A DNA stretch of 64,000 nucleotides, taken from NCBI RefSeq assembly GCF_000953015.1, contig NZ_LN794158.1, positions 496,001-560,000 of the forward strand, given 5' to 3'. This DNA comes from Candidatus Methylopumilus turicensis (GTDB lineage: Bacteria > Pseudomonadota > Gammaproteobacteria > Burkholderiales > Methylophilaceae). The position numbers and the translations under genes are program-made. Numbering within the stretch: position 1 is the first letter of the stretch; the number at the start of each line of letters is the position of its first letter. A model generated the notes under the pieces. The model saw only the letters and a program-made list of their open reading frames with translations, searched no databases and was not told the DNA's origin. Positions 1 through 9,481 of the stretch are shown here, piece by piece.

Positions 1-1744
1 AAAGAATAGAACCCGCTTCAGCAGCGAGCGCAGCATCACTGCTATCGAGCAAAGCAACCAAAGCTTGAACGTTATAACCGCCCAACATGGTGCCGAGTAA
101 CTTTACGGCATGATGGGGTGATACCAAAGCAGATTTGGCCACGCCCTTTGCTAAATCCGCTAAGAATGCCGCCTTCACATACGCTGCTTGATCCACCCCA
201 GCAGGAATACGGTTCTCGAGTAAATCAACAAGCTCAGACGCATCGGATGAGTTGGCAGGCGTGACCTTCAGTAATTCAACAAGCAAAGCTACTTGCTCTG
301 CAACGAATTCGTGAACTGGTGTGGCTTCCAATGTTTTTTGGTTCTCGCACACCGCCAAAATTGCCGCTTGTTGTTTCGCTGGGAAACGACGTGCCAAGTT
401 GATTTTGAATTTTTTCACTAGCTCAGGAATGCCCTCACCGCGACGACGACGATGGCCAATTGGATATTCCACAGCGACATTGTCAGATTTAGAGCCATCT
501 TTAAAGAACACTTGAATCGCATTCGCAATAGAACGTTTTTCAGGGTCTAAATAGTCCTTGGTGTATTCCGCCTTTTCCACGCATTGCATTTTTGCGCGCA
601 GCGCATCAACGCGTGGGTCACCCGCAACATCATCTTCATAATCAGCTGCGGTGAGGTTGCCTTTTAATAGACCAATTGCGCTCATGTATTGAATACAGTG
701 GTCACGGTCGGCTGGGTTCGCTAATGGACCTGTTTTATCAATGATGCGGATTGCAGATTCGTGCGTTGTAATCACGATTTTTTCAATTTGATCGATTTTT
801 TCTAGTGTATTAATACGCTCCCCAATTTGTGGGTGCAGTGTTAACGCACATTCCACAGCGGTTTGTGCATGGAATTCTGCAGGGAACGAGATTTTGAACA
901 ATACTTGTTCCATCACATAACTACCGTATGGACGTTGGAATTTGAATGGCTGACCTTTGAATGACACGTCATAAAAGCCCCAAGTTTTCGCTGTCAGTGC
1001 TGATGGATAACCCATTTCACCTTTCATCGCCATTAAAGCCAAACGTACTGCGCGACTCGTTGCATCACCAGCAGCCCATGATTTACGTGAGCCAGTATTT
1101 GGCGTGTGGCGATAGGTACGTAGCGCTTGACCATCGACCCATGCATTAGAAACGGCATTGATAATTTCTTCTTTCGTGCCGCCAAGCAAGCCTGTGACTA
1201 CAGCAGTAGAGGCGACTTTCACCAAAATTACGTGATCTAAACCAACGCGGTTAAAACTGTTCTCAAGGGCAAGCACGCCTTGGATTTCGTGGGCTTTAAT
1301 CATGGCAGTAAGCACATCTTTAACAGTCAAGGGTACTTTGCCTTGCGCAACACGTGTGCGGGAAATCCAATCAGAGGTTGCAAGGATGCCACCTAAGTTA
1401 TCAGATGGATGACCCCATTCAGCAGCCAACCAAGTATCGTTAAAGTCTAACCAACGAATCATCGCGCCGATGTTGAATGCTGCTTGAATCGGGTCGAGTT
1501 GGAATTGTGTGCCTGGTACTTTTGCCCCATTCGGTACAACAGTGCCAGGAACGATTGGCCCCATTAGTTTTGTGCAAGCAGGGTATGAAAGCGCTTCTAA
1601 TCCACAACCTAATGTGTCCATCAAACAGTTGCGTGCGGTATCGTAAGCTTCTGCGCTATCAATTTTGTAGTTCAATACATAATCAGCAATATCGACTAAA
1701 ACTTGGTCTGCTGCTGGGCGAACATTTGAAATATGAGATGACAT
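1..1744 (-). CDS. PrpD-AcnB fusion: 2-methylcitrate dehydratase joined to aconitase B N-terminus (partial, runs off left edge)
   Basis: The frame opens at ATG 1744 and stays open to base 1 (581 codons) with no stop. Residues 1 to about 480 are a near full-length PrpD, which dehydrates 2-methylcitrate to 2-methyl-cis-aconitate; the usual PrpD ending [20 protein letters not shown] and TPVHEFV is present. Instead of stopping a few residues later, the frame continues with [28 protein letters not shown] and [10 protein letters not shown], which match the HEAT-like N-terminal domain of AcnB. AcnB hydrates 2-methyl-cis-aconitate to 2-methylisocitrate, so the fusion would join two consecutive steps of the methylcitrate cycle. 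About 20 N-terminal AcnB residues and the last few PrpD residues are missing, which argues against a simple sequencing error. The start has AAAGAAAG about 8 bases upstream. It lies 23 bases after prpC and is the last gene of the operon seen here. The AcnB catalytic domains lie outside the window and are inferred. Confidence 0.9.
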   Translation of the reverse strand, partial: MSSHISNVRPAADQVLVDIADYVLNYKIDSAEAYDTARNCLMDTLGCGLEALSYPACTKLMGPIVPGTVVPNGAKVPGTQFQLDPIQAAFNIGAMIRWLDFNDTWLAAEWGHPSDNLGGILATSDWISRTRVAQGKVPLTVKDVLTAMIKAHEIQGVLALENSFNRVGLDHVILVKVASTAVVTGLLGGTKEEIINAVSNAWVDGQALRTYRHTPNTGSRKSWAAGDATSRAVRLALMAMKGEMGYPSALTAKTWGFYDVSFKGQPFKFQRPYGSYVMEQVLFKISFPAEFHAQTAVECALTLHPQIGERINTLEKIDQIEKIVITTHESAIRIIDKTGPLANPADRDHCIQYMSAIGLLKGNLTAADYEDDVAGDPRVDALRAKMQCVEKAEYTKDYLDPEKRSIANAIQVFFKDGSKSDNVAVEYPIGHRRRRGEGIPELVKKFKINLARRFPAKQQAAILAVCENQKTLEATPVHEFVAEQVALLVELLKVTPANSSDASELVDLLENRIPAGVDQAAYVKAAFLADLAKGVAKSALVSPHHAVKLLGTMLGGYNVQALVALLDSSDAALAAEAGSIL

Positions 1745-1767
1745 GTTATTGCTTTCTTTTATATAAA

Positions 1768-2928
1768 TTAGCGTTTTTCGATAGGCAAGAATGGACGGTC
1801 TTCGGGACCGTTATATTCTGCGTTTGGTCGAATAATCTTGTTGTCTATGCGCTGCTCAATAACGTGTGCAGCCCAGCCAGTCGTGCGGGAAATCACAAAG
1901 ATGGGGGTGAACATGGCAGTTGGAACCCCCATCATGTGATAACTCGACGCACTGTACCAGTCGAGGTTCGGGAACATTTTCTTTTCGCGCCACATCGTTT
2001 GTTCAATGCGATCAGAAATGTTAAATAAATTCATGTTGTTGCCAGCCTCGCAAAGCTTGCGTGAGATTTCTTTAATCGCCACGTTGCGGGGGTCTGAAAT
2101 GGTGTAAACAGGGTGGCCAAACCCAATGATAATTTCTTTAGCTGCCATGCGACGCATGATGTCAGCTTCTGCTTCATCAGGTGTTTGGTAGCGCGCAATA
2201 ATTTCCATCGCTACTTCATTCGCGCCGCCGTGTTTAGGGCCGCTCAGGGCACCAATCGCACCACTGATGCTAGAGTAAATGTCAGCAAGCGTGCCTGAAA
2301 TGACGCGGGCAGTGAATGTTGAAGCATTAAATTCATGTTCTGCGTAAAGCACTAAAGACGTGTTCATGCAGGCTTCGTGTAAAGCGGATGGTTTTTTGCC
2401 GTGTAATAAATGTAAGAAATGCGCGGCGACAGAATCATCATCCGTCACGCAGTTGATGCGTTTGTTGTGGTGACTAAAGTGATACCAATAAAGCAAAACA
2501 GAGCCAAAGCAAGCAATCAAACGATCAGCAATATCTTTTGCACCATTAATGTTATGGTCTTCAGCTTCTTGCTCAAGTGTGCCGAGCATGGAGCAAGCTG
2601 TCCGCATGACGTCCATTGGATGGGCGTTGGCTGGAATTTGCTCTAAAACAGTTTTAAGTGCAGCTGGTAAATCACGCAGTTTTTTAAGTTTTGCGTGGTA
2701 TCCCGTTAATTCAGTTTTAGTTGGCAATGCGCCGTGAATCAACAAATACGCCACTTCTTCAAAGGTCGCGTGTTTGGCTAATTCTAAAATGTCGTAACCG
2801 CGATAATGCAAATCGTTGCCTGAGTGGCCGACAGTACAGATGGCTGAAATGCCTGCAACGACACCAGAAAGGGCAACGCCTTTTTTACGTTTTGGCTCAG
2901 CAGGTGCTGGATTTGCATGGTTTGTCAT
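1768..2928 (-). CDS. prpC: 2-methylcitrate synthase
   Basis: PrpC condenses propionyl-CoA with oxaloacetate to 2-methylcitrate, the entry step of the methylcitrate cycle, in the cytoplasm. The 386-residue protein has the short citrate synthase fold. [11 protein letters not shown] carries the first catalytic His and [13 protein letters not shown] the second; a conserved Asp lies in the C-terminal third. Length and the compact N-terminus ([13 protein letters not shown]) fit PrpC better than hexameric GltA of about 430 residues. The position between prpB and prpD supports this. Some residual citrate synthase activity is possible, as is known for this family, and no gltA is present in the window. 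Confidence 0.93.
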   Translation of the reverse strand: MTNHANPAPAEPKRKKGVALSGVVAGISAICTVGHSGNDLHYRGYDILELAKHATFEEVAYLLIHGALPTKTELTGYHAKLKKLRDLPAALKTVLEQIPANAHPMDVMRTACSMLGTLEQEAEDHNINGAKDIADRLIACFGSVLLYWYHFSHHNKRINCVTDDDSVAAHFLHLLHGKKPSALHEACMNTSLVLYAEHEFNASTFTARVISGTLADIYSSISGAIGALSGPKHGGANEVAMEIIARYQTPDEAEADIMRRMAAKEIIIGFGHPVYTISDPRNVAIKEISRKLCEAGNNMNLFNISDRIEQTMWREKKMFPNLDWYSASSYHMMGVPTAMFTPIFVISRTTGWAAHVIEQRIDNKIIRPNAEYNGPEDRPFLPIEKR

Positions 2929-3037
2929 GACTGTTTCCTATCGTTATTTTTAATATAACTTTTGTTTAAATCATTAAAGCGACGGGTGAGTTTTTATCGC
3001 TTAACTTTTGTAGAGTTTCGCTTTATATTTTTGTTGA

Positions 3038-3916
3038 TTAACTCTTGTAGAGTTCATCAAGCTTTTGTTCAAAAGCGTGGTAACCCAAATAATCGTAAAG
3101 CTCCATGCGGCTTTGCATCAGTGGTACTACATTCTTTTGTGTGCCTTCTTTACGAACAGCCTCGTAAACTTTAAGCGCTGCTTGGTTCATGGCGCGGAAA
3201 GCGGAAAGTGGATACAGCACCATGCCTACATCTGCAGTGGCAAGCTCTTCAACTGTAAATAGTGGTGTTGAGCCGAACTCAGTAATATTGGCTAGCACAG
3301 GCACTTTGACGGCATTGGCAAACTGCTTGTACATGCTAAGTTCTGTCATGGCTTCAGGAAAAATCATGTCAGCACCAGCCTCAACGCATGCACATGCACG
3401 GTCAATCGCTGATTGCAAACCTTCAACAGCAAGCGCATCAGTGCGAGCCATGATGACGAAACTAGGATCGGTTTTTGCGTCCACTGCTGCCTTAACGCGA
3501 TCCACCATTTCTTGTTGGCTCACCACGGCTTTATTCGGGCGATGACCGCAGCGTTTTGCTTGCACTTGGTCTTCAATATGCACAGCCGCGGCGCCCATTT
3601 TGATCATGGATTTGACTGTGCGGGCGATGTTAAATGCACCACCAAAGCCTGTGTCGATATCAACTAACAAAGGCACATCCGTGGCATCGGTAATGCGACG
3701 CACGTCTGTCATTACATCATCCATCGTTGAGATGCCAAGGTCGGGCAAGCCAAGTGATCCAGCCGCAACGCCGCCACCAGAAAGGTAAAGTGCTTTGTAG
3801 CCAACTTGTTCAGCAAGTTTTGCGTGGTAAGCGTTAATTGCGCCGATGATTTGCAAAGGCTTTTCTGCGGCAAGTGCTGCGCGGAATCTTGCGCCGGCTG
3901 AATTAAGGGTCGTCAT
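3038..3916 (-). CDS. prpB: 2-methylisocitrate lyase
   Basis: PrpB cleaves 2-methylisocitrate to pyruvate and succinate, the last step of the methylcitrate cycle. The 292-residue protein is a PEP mutase/isocitrate lyase superfamily barrel. It has the [18 protein letters not shown] segment typical of PrpB, metal-binding Asp residues in [11 protein letters not shown] and the catalytic-loop motif KRCGHR. The length is usual for PrpB. It follows the CitE-like gene by 31 bases and precedes prpC by about 110 bases, consistent with one transcript from the divergent promoter near 7000. Confidence 0.95.
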   Translation of the reverse strand: MTTLNSAGARFRAALAAEKPLQIIGAINAYHAKLAEQVGYKALYLSGGGVAAGSLGLPDLGISTMDDVMTDVRRITDATDVPLLVDIDTGFGGAFNIARTVKSMIKMGAAAVHIEDQVQAKRCGHRPNKAVVSQQEMVDRVKAAVDAKTDPSFVIMARTDALAVEGLQSAIDRACACVEAGADMIFPEAMTELSMYKQFANAVKVPVLANITEFGSTPLFTVEELATADVGMVLYPLSAFRAMNQAALKVYEAVRKEGTQKNVVPLMQSRMELYDYLGYHAFEQKLDELYKS

Positions 3917-3947
3917 GTTAATGTCCTAGGTTTTAAGCAAAAAAGTA

Positions 3948-4940
3948 TTATGCGAAAAAAGCGTGTTCAGCTTCGGCAGGAATGCTAATGCCACTCACTT
4001 TTGCTTTTTGTAATACTTCCCAGTAGTAGCGATACGTTGCTCTATCATGCAGCTCGCCTGCATGTTGAATTGGTCCCCATTCCGCTTTTTGTGCGGCAAT
4101 CAAAATGTCAGCTGCATCTTGTACTTCATCGAGATTAGGCTTCATGGCATCTACAATCGCTTGAATTTGGGTTGGGTAAATACTCCACATTCTTAAGAAG
4201 CCAAACTCTTGGCGAGCACGAGAGGCATCGCTATTGGTTGCTACGGTATTTTTCAAATCTAGAGACACATTGTGCGCTGGGACAATGCCATGCATTAAAG
4301 CTGCAGCAACCACTTCTGATTTTGCGCGTGCAAGTAAGCGGTGTTCGAATTGCCCTGGGCTGCGCATTGCCGACGCTGGAATTGCGCCGTGATGGCCACT
4401 CACAAAGTCCATGAGACCAAAGTCTAAAACTTGAATCCAAGGCAAAGCAGCAATCTCGAATACTTCATGCAAAGCGCCATGTGTTTCAATCAATATATGG
4501 ATAGGAATTTCACGCTTGATGCCATGTTCCTTACATTTGGTTTGAATGTAAGTGATCATTTCTTTTACTTGCGCCGCATTGGTCGACTTTGGAATCGTGA
4601 TATAAGCCACAAGATTGCCGATGCCTTCGACAAAAATATCGACGTCTTGGCGCCAAGCAGGGTGGGTGTAGTCGTGAATACGTACACCCGCCATTTTGTG
4701 TTTGTTTGCTTGAGATTGCTGAACGCGCACAATCATCTCGGCATGTTCGCGCTCTTGACCTGCCGCAGCGCCATCTTCACAGTCGCAAGTAATGTCAAAA
4801 ATTGGACCTAGCTCATCTTGAATTTGTAATGCTTTTAAGATGAGCTTCTCGCTGCCCGCAAAATGCTCGCAACTAGGAATCACTGGAAAGGCTTTTTCGC
4901 CTTTAAACAATGCGTCGTTTGGGTGGACTAGAGTATTCAA
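3948..4940 (-). CDS. CitE-like (HpcH/HpaI aldolase/citrate lyase) CoA-ester lyase, 330 aa
   Basis: A member of the HpcH/HpaI aldolase-citrate lyase superfamily, which splits or forms malyl-CoA-type thioesters with Mg2+. The likely start is TTG at 4940 (MNTLVHPNDALFKGE), because AAGGA sits 7 bases upstream and the only in-frame ATG upstream lies inside the preceding hydratase gene. Visible motifs are the acidic loop TCDCEDGAAA, the Glu in HILIETHGAL and the Asp in LDFGLMDFVSGHHGAIP. My recollection is that close relatives occur beside TCA-cycle genes in Burkholderiales, but the substrate there is not firmly known to me. Candidates are malyl-CoA, beta-methylmalyl-CoA or citramalyl-CoA. It sits 28 bases after the hydratase gene and 31 before prpB. 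Confidence 0.8.
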   Translation of the reverse strand: MNTLVHPNDALFKGEKAFPVIPSCEHFAGSEKLILKALQIQDELGPIFDITCDCEDGAAAGQEREHAEMIVRVQQSQANKHKMAGVRIHDYTHPAWRQDVDIFVEGIGNLVAYITIPKSTNAAQVKEMITYIQTKCKEHGIKREIPIHILIETHGALHEVFEIAALPWIQVLDFGLMDFVSGHHGAIPASAMRSPGQFEHRLLARAKSEVVAAALMHGIVPAHNVSLDLKNTVATNSDASRARQEFGFLRMWSIYPTQIQAIVDAMKPNLDEVQDAADILIAAQKAEWGPIQHAGELHDRATYRYYWEVLQKAKVSGISIPAEAEHAFFA

Positions 4941-4968
4941 GAACTTTTCCTTTTTTCCAAAATTGCTT

Positions 4969-6045
4969 TTAAGATTTGCGCGGCATGAGGACGGTATAGT
5001 CCAAATCCAACACCACATTTGGGTTGTAGCTGCGTTTGCCATCAACATTGCTTGAAGCTTCAGCGATGGATTTTAGTGGAGCGCCTTTTACGCCAATTAA
5101 GCGTAAACGAAGTGCGCCGACATCCTTGCGACCTGGGATCTCAAAGCGATCAAGCACTGCGCTATGGGCGTAAATCGTGTCGCCGCCAAACGTTGGATTG
5201 CAATGTGCTCCACCGTTAATTGCAGCAATGCTGAGTGCGTTTTCCAAGCCCTCATAACTCAACGCACGGCACACAGACATCACGTGGCCACCAAACACTA
5301 GGCGTTTGTTGTAAGTGGATTTTGAAGCGTCAAAATGCAGGCGCGCAGGGTTTTGGTACAATTTAGTCGCTAAGGTGTGGTCGCTTTCATCAATCGTCAT
5401 GCCGGATGGATGTGCGATTTCTTCGCCTACGTTGTAGTCATCCCATAGGAAGTCGCTGCCTGTCATCGAAGTATCAAAGCCGTTGTATTCAACATCGTGT
5501 GGAATATCTAAGTCTTTTGCTTGAACTACTGTATCCAGTGTTGGCAATACTGTTTCAGGGGTTGGCGCATTGGTATCATTTTTACGCACCATCACCCAGC
5601 GCACCCATGAGATCACTACTTGGTGGTCTTGGTTAAGCGCTTCACATTGCACATATACAATGCCACTTTTGCCATCGGAGTTTTGCTTGAGGCCAACCAC
5701 AGTAGATGTTGAGCTGATGGTGTCGCCAGCATAAATGGGTTTCACGAACTTCACCTGGGCGTAACCTAAGTTGGCAATAGCATTAATCGAAATATCTGGC
5801 ACGGTTTTGCCAAGTGCCATATGAAAAGCAAGTAAATCATCAATAGTGCGGTTTTTGTAACCCATGGCATGTGCTACGGGTTGTGCAGAGTGAATCACTT
5901 GGCGTGCGCCAGTTAATGCAATATATAAAGCGCTATCGCCATCGGATATTGTGCGGGGCGTTGCATGATGAAAGACTTGCCCGATATGGAAGTCTTCAAA
6001 AAAATTGCCTCGTGGGCTTTTGTTTGTCGCGTTGCTGTTATGCAC
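4969..6045 (-). CDS. MaoC-like dehydratase resembling mesaconyl-CoA hydratase
   Basis: The 358-residue protein has two tandem hot-dog (MaoC) units, the layout of mesaconyl-CoA hydratase (Mch/MeaC), which interconverts mesaconyl-C1-CoA and beta-methylmalyl-CoA. Motifs remembered from that family and visible here include FFEDFHIGQ, GKTVPDISINAIANLGYA, VFGGHVMSV, AAINGGAHCNP, DVGALRLR and the C-terminal DLDYTVLMPR. The start is GTG at 6045, overlapping the upstream lyase gene by 8 bases, so the two are translationally linked. With a CitE-type lyase it could link mesaconyl-CoA to propionyl-CoA plus glyoxylate, and propionyl-CoA is the substrate of PrpC encoded downstream. The substrate is inferred from similarity only; itaconyl-CoA hydratase is an alternative. 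Confidence 0.8.
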   Translation of the reverse strand: MHNSNATNKSPRGNFFEDFHIGQVFHHATPRTISDGDSALYIALTGARQVIHSAQPVAHAMGYKNRTIDDLLAFHMALGKTVPDISINAIANLGYAQVKFVKPIYAGDTISSTSTVVGLKQNSDGKSGIVYVQCEALNQDHQVVISWVRWVMVRKNDTNAPTPETVLPTLDTVVQAKDLDIPHDVEYNGFDTSMTGSDFLWDDYNVGEEIAHPSGMTIDESDHTLATKLYQNPARLHFDASKSTYNKRLVFGGHVMSVCRALSYEGLENALSIAAINGGAHCNPTFGGDTIYAHSAVLDRFEIPGRKDVGALRLRLIGVKGAPLKSIAEASSNVDGKRSYNPNVVLDLDYTVLMPRKS

Positions 6046-6919
6046 TTTCTGCCTCCAATTTTTGGATCATTTCGCTGAGTATCAGCAAGCGTTTGGCTGC
6101 TTCAACTTGGTGTTTTTCAATGAGGCGGCCTTCAACCACCACAGTGCCTCGGCCTGCTGCATTGGCGGCTTCTAATTCTGTAATCACTTCTTGCGCCAAC
6201 TCCACCTCAGCACGTTTGGGGGTGTAAGCATCGTTGCAGTAGTCGAGCTGAAAAGGATGCACCAATGTTTTGCCATCTAAGCCTAAATCGCGACCCATTC
6301 GGCATGCATATTCGAATGAGTGCATATCTTTTAAGTTGGTGTTGATGCCATCCACAATAGAGCGACCATATGCGCGAGCGGCTAATTGCACCATGGATAA
6401 GCTGGTTAAAAGCGGGAGGCGTTCTAAAGTAATGCGTCCACGTAAATGCGAGAGCAGGTCTGAAGTGGCCATCACCATACAGGCGATGCGATCTGAAGCG
6501 CTGGCGATCTCTTCTGCATGCAATACAGCAAGTGGACTTTCTATCATCACCATAATAGGAATAGTGGTGTTGCCTGCATCTTTTAATATGTCGAGCACCG
6601 TAAGAACATCCTCACGACTTTCGATATTGGGAAACAAAATCGCATCCGCACCAATGTTGGCGACTGCGTAAATATCATCTTTGCCCCAAGGCGAGTCGAT
6701 GTCATTGACTCTTACGACCACTTCACGGGAACCAAAGCCACCCTCTTTTACTGCAGCCACAACATTCTTTCGAGCTTCTTCTTTTGCTTCGATAAGAATT
6801 GGATTGCCTAGATCAAGAATGACGGAGTCGACAATCAGCGAACGCGCTTTATTAATATAGCGTGTATTGCATCCTGGTACATAAAGCATGGATCTGCGTG
6901 GTCGAAACAAACCGTTCAT
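6038..6919 (-). CDS. CitE-like lyase with an altered acidic motif, 293 aa
   Basis: A CitE/malyl-CoA lyase-like barrel of usual length (293 residues), starting SMLYVPGCNTRYINKARSL. The Glu of the metal site (IMVMIESPLAVLHAEEI) and the following Asp (MVMATSDLLSHLRG) are kept, as is the C-terminal GKTLVHPFQ. However, the very conserved LDLEDAV-type segment reads LDLGNPILIEAKEEAR, so the Glu-Asp pair near the active site is lost. It may act on an unusual substrate, need a partner lyase, or have lost lyase activity. It is the first gene of the leftward operon, directly opposite the GntR gene, with GAG about 6 bases before ATG 6919. Candidate reactions are beta-methylmalyl-CoA or citramalyl-CoA cleavage. 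Confidence 0.78.
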   Translation of the reverse strand: MNGLFRPRRSMLYVPGCNTRYINKARSLIVDSVILDLGNPILIEAKEEARKNVVAAVKEGGFGSREVVVRVNDIDSPWGKDDIYAVANIGADAILFPNIESREDVLTVLDILKDAGNTTIPIMVMIESPLAVLHAEEIASASDRIACMVMATSDLLSHLRGRITLERLPLLTSLSMVQLAARAYGRSIVDGINTNLKDMHSFEYACRMGRDLGLDGKTLVHPFQLDYCNDAYTPKRAEVELAQEVITELEAANAAGRGTVVVEGRLIEKHQVEAAKRLLILSEMIQKLEAESA

Positions 6920-7020
6920 ACATTCTCGATTCGAAAGTTATTAATACAGTGCGAAAAAGTTCCCTATATGTGAAACGATTTTAGCGAGAGAAAACACTGA
7001 AGTCAATAAAAATATATATA

Positions 7021-7032
7021 TCTTATATAAGA
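7021..7032. promoter_or_regulatory. Perfect 12-bp palindrome, candidate GntR operator
   Basis: The palindrome TCTTATATAAGA lies in the 160-base AT-rich region between the divergent operons, 48 bases upstream of the GntR gene. A HutC-type dimer would be expected to bind such a site. The position would let one operator control both directions and autoregulate the regulator. Binding is inferred from position and symmetry only. Confidence 0.45.
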
Positions 7033-7079
7033 CATAAAACTATAGACTTTTAATATTTCCTTGAGTTAAACTTGCGCTT

Positions 7080-7820
7080 ATGGTTACTACAAATACATCA
7101 ACAGTCCTTTCATATCAGCCACTCTACGAGCAAATCAAGCGCATGCTGACGCAGAGTTTGATCGAGGGTGAATGGAGGGCTGGTGAAGTGATTCCCAGCG
7201 AAATGGAGTTGGCTGCTCGCTTTAGAGTGAGCCAAGGTACCGTTAGAAAAGCCATTGATGAATTGGTATCAGAAAATATTTTGATGCGACGTCAAGGCAA
7301 GGGGACCTATGTCAACACGCACAACGAAAAGGGAATGCAGCTTCGATTTCTGCGTTTGACGGATGAGAGTGGCAATAAAGCTTTTCCAAAGAATAGTTTG
7401 CTTTCTTGCACGCGAGGCAAAGCTAACGCAAAAATTGCCAAAGCTTTAAATATAAAAGCGGGCACTTCGATTATTGAAATTAAGCGTTTGTTGGGATTTG
7501 AAGGGCGGCCTCTGATTTTAGATCACATTATTGTTCCCTCTGCCGAATTTTCTGGCTTAGGCGCTAAGCAGATTGAAGAGTATCAGGGATCGCTGTATCG
7601 AATGTATGAGCAAGAATACGATATCCGTATGGTGCGTGCGGTTGAAGATATTCGTGCGGTAGGCGCAGACGAAGAAGCGGCAGATGCTTTGAACTTGGAA
7701 GAGGGCGCACCTTTGTTAAGAATTGAACGTATCGCTTTTACTTACGGTGATAGGCCATTGGAATGGCGCTTAGGTTTATGTTTGACCGATAGTTATCACT
7801 ATCGAAATGAGCTTGAGTAA
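7080..7820 (+). CDS. GntR-family (HutC subfamily, UTRA domain) transcriptional regulator
   Basis: Residues about 10-78 form a GntR winged helix-turn-helix (SYQPLYEQIKRMLTQSLIEG, IPSEMELAARFRVSQGTVRK, RRQGKGTYV). Residues about 95-240 form a UTRA effector-binding domain ending GDRPLEWRLGLCLTDSYHY. UTRA regulators are normally released from DNA by a small metabolite. It lies head to head with the lyase-hydratase-prp operon and 40 bases before the malic enzyme gene, so it likely controls both arms. The effector is unknown; a methylcitrate-cycle or C4/C5-acid intermediate is a reasonable guess from context. Confidence 0.88.
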   Translation: MVTTNTSTVLSYQPLYEQIKRMLTQSLIEGEWRAGEVIPSEMELAARFRVSQGTVRKAIDELVSENILMRRQGKGTYVNTHNEKGMQLRFLRLTDESGNKAFPKNSLLSCTRGKANAKIAKALNIKAGTSIIEIKRLLGFEGRPLILDHIIVPSAEFSGLGAKQIEEYQGSLYRMYEQEYDIRMVRAVEDIRAVGADEEAADALNLEEGAPLLRIERIAFTYGDRPLEWRLGLCLTDSYHYRNELE

Positions 7821-7860
7821 ACCTATTCATTTTCGAATTACATCTTAAAAAGAAACCATC

Positions 7861-9072
7861 ATGAGCGATTTAAAAACCAGAGCATTGCATTATCACCAGT
7901 TTCCAAAGCCGGGCAAGCTGTCGGTTGAGTCTTCCAAACCTTGTGCGACGCAAGCGGATTTGTCTTTGGCTTATACCCCAGGTGTTGCAGAGCCTGTGCG
8001 TGAGATCAATCGTGACCCTGAAAACGCTTACAAATATACCAACAAGGGCAACTTGGTTGCCGTGATTACTGACGGCACTGCGGTATTGGGCTTGGGTAAT
8101 ATGGGTGCGCTAGCCAGCAAGCCTGTGATGGAAGGTAAGGCGGTATTGTTTAAGCGTTTTGCTAATATTGATGTGTTTGATATTGAAGTGACCGCACCAA
8201 GTATTGAGGCTTTTATTGAAACAGTCGTGAATATTGCACCAACTTTTGGTGGCATTAACTTGGAAGATATTGCCGCGCCACACTGTTTCCGCATTGAAAA
8301 AGAGTTGCGTGAACGTTTAGACATCCCAGTTTTTCATGATGACCAACATGGTACGGCGGTGATTGTGGGTGCGGCATTACTCAATGCATTGGCAGTGCAA
8401 GGTAAAAAGCTTGCGGATGCAAAAATTGTATTTTTGGGGGCTGGCGCGGCAGGCTGTGCTTGTGCTCGCCTACTTAAAGTGATGGGTGCACAGCATTTGG
8501 TGATGGTGGATAAGTCTGGCGTGCTGAAAACAAGCCGTCCTGATTTACACGATATGAACCGTGATTTGGCCACAAGCCGAGATGTCAACACCTTAGCTGA
8601 AGCGATGGTGGATGCGGATGTATTTATTGGCGTTTCTGCAGCGAATGCCTTGTCGCCAGAGTTATTGAAAGTCATGGCGGCTAAGCCAGTGGTGTTTGCT
8701 TTGGCAAATCCAGATCCAGAAATCTTGCCTTCATTAGCGCATGCAGTGCGTGACGATATTTTGATGGCAACAGGCCGTTCAGATTTTCCAAACCAAGTAA
8801 ATAACGCGTTGTGTTTCCCTTATTTGTTCCGCGGTGCTTTAGATGCGCGCGCAAAACAAATCACCACGGCGATGCAAGTCGCTGCAGCGGAAGCCTTGGC
8901 TGAAATTGCCCGTGAACCAGTGCCACAAGAAGTGCTGGATGCTTACCAATTAACTGAGTTGTCATTTGGTAAGGAATACATTATTCCTAAGCCATTTGAT
9001 CCTCGCTTAATGGCCCGTGTTTCTGGACGTGTGGCGGATGCTGCACGCGCTGAAGCCGCTCTGGATCAATAG
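7861..9072 (+). CDS. NAD(P)-dependent malic enzyme, short form without phosphotransacetylase domain
   Basis: This enzyme oxidatively decarboxylates malate to pyruvate and CO2. At 403 residues it has the malic N domain (YTPGVAEPVREI, GNLVAVITDGTAVLGLGN) with the metal/malate residues in NLEDIAAPHCF and FHDDQHGTA, and a Rossmann NAD(P) domain (IVFLGAGAAGCACARLL). It lacks the roughly 330-residue phosphotransacetylase-like tail of MaeB. NAD or NADP preference cannot be read with confidence. It directly precedes sdhC (10-base gap), a position that, as I recall, malate dehydrogenase often occupies in betaproteobacterial TCA clusters. This suggests that malate formed by SDH and fumarase is drained to pyruvate. 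Confidence 0.9.
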   Translation: MSDLKTRALHYHQFPKPGKLSVESSKPCATQADLSLAYTPGVAEPVREINRDPENAYKYTNKGNLVAVITDGTAVLGLGNMGALASKPVMEGKAVLFKRFANIDVFDIEVTAPSIEAFIETVVNIAPTFGGINLEDIAAPHCFRIEKELRERLDIPVFHDDQHGTAVIVGAALLNALAVQGKKLADAKIVFLGAGAAGCACARLLKVMGAQHLVMVDKSGVLKTSRPDLHDMNRDLATSRDVNTLAEAMVDADVFIGVSAANALSPELLKVMAAKPVVFALANPDPEILPSLAHAVRDDILMATGRSDFPNQVNNALCFPYLFRGALDARAKQITTAMQVAAAEALAEIAREPVPQEVLDAYQLTELSFGKEYIIPKPFDPRLMARVSGRVADAARAEAALDQ

Positions 9073-9082
9073 GGAAAACAAC

Positions 9083-9481
9083 ATGGCCTCATCTTATCCA
9101 AAAGCGCCCCAAAGAAAACGCCCAAAAAATCTGAATTTGCTCACGATACGTCTGCCGATTCCTGCCTTGGTGTCGATCATGCACCGTGTAAGTGGCGCAT
9201 TTTTGTTTATGTTACTGCCTGTTTTGCTGTGGGTGTTGCATCAGAGCTTGGCTAATGATGAGTCTTACCAATTGGCGCAGGCGGTTCTCCATCATCCGAT
9301 TGCTAAGCTGATTTGTTTGGCGGTGACTTGGGCTTATTTACATCATGCTTGTGCGGGCATTCGTCATTTGGCTTTGGACGCACATTATGGCTTACGTCTT
9401 AACTACGCCCGAGCGACCAGTCGTGCGGTGTTGATCGTTAGTGGCTTGCTCACATTAAGAATGGGAATTTGGCTATGGTAG
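9083..9481 (+). CDS. sdhC: Succinate dehydrogenase cytochrome b556 subunit
   Basis: A membrane anchor of complex II (132 residues). The start is ATG 9083 with AGGG upstream rather than the longer in-frame start inside the malic enzyme gene. Three hydrophobic helices are visible. IMHRVSGAFLF carries the conserved Ser and Arg near the quinone site, and YLHHACAGIRHL carries the heme-ligand His region. It overlaps sdhD by 7 bases, a typical translationally coupled anchor pair. Confidence 0.93.
   Translation: MASSYPKAPQRKRPKNLNLLTIRLPIPALVSIMHRVSGAFLFMLLPVLLWVLHQSLANDESYQLAQAVLHHPIAKLICLAVTWAYLHHACAGIRHLALDAHYGLRLNYARATSRAVLIVSGLLTLRMGIWLW

Noticed and set aside
1477-2028. 183-codon plus-strand open frame over the prpD/prpC region
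   Set aside because: It is antisense to clear prpD and prpC coding sequence and shows no domain or ribosome binding site.
3189-3545. 118-codon plus-strand open frame
   Set aside because: Shadow of prpB on the opposite strand; composition follows the real gene.
4941-5048. N-terminal extension of the CitE-like gene from an ATG at 5048
   Set aside because: It lies inside the hydratase gene in another frame, has no CitE similarity, and a TTG with a good ribosome binding site at 4940 gives the family-typical N-terminus.
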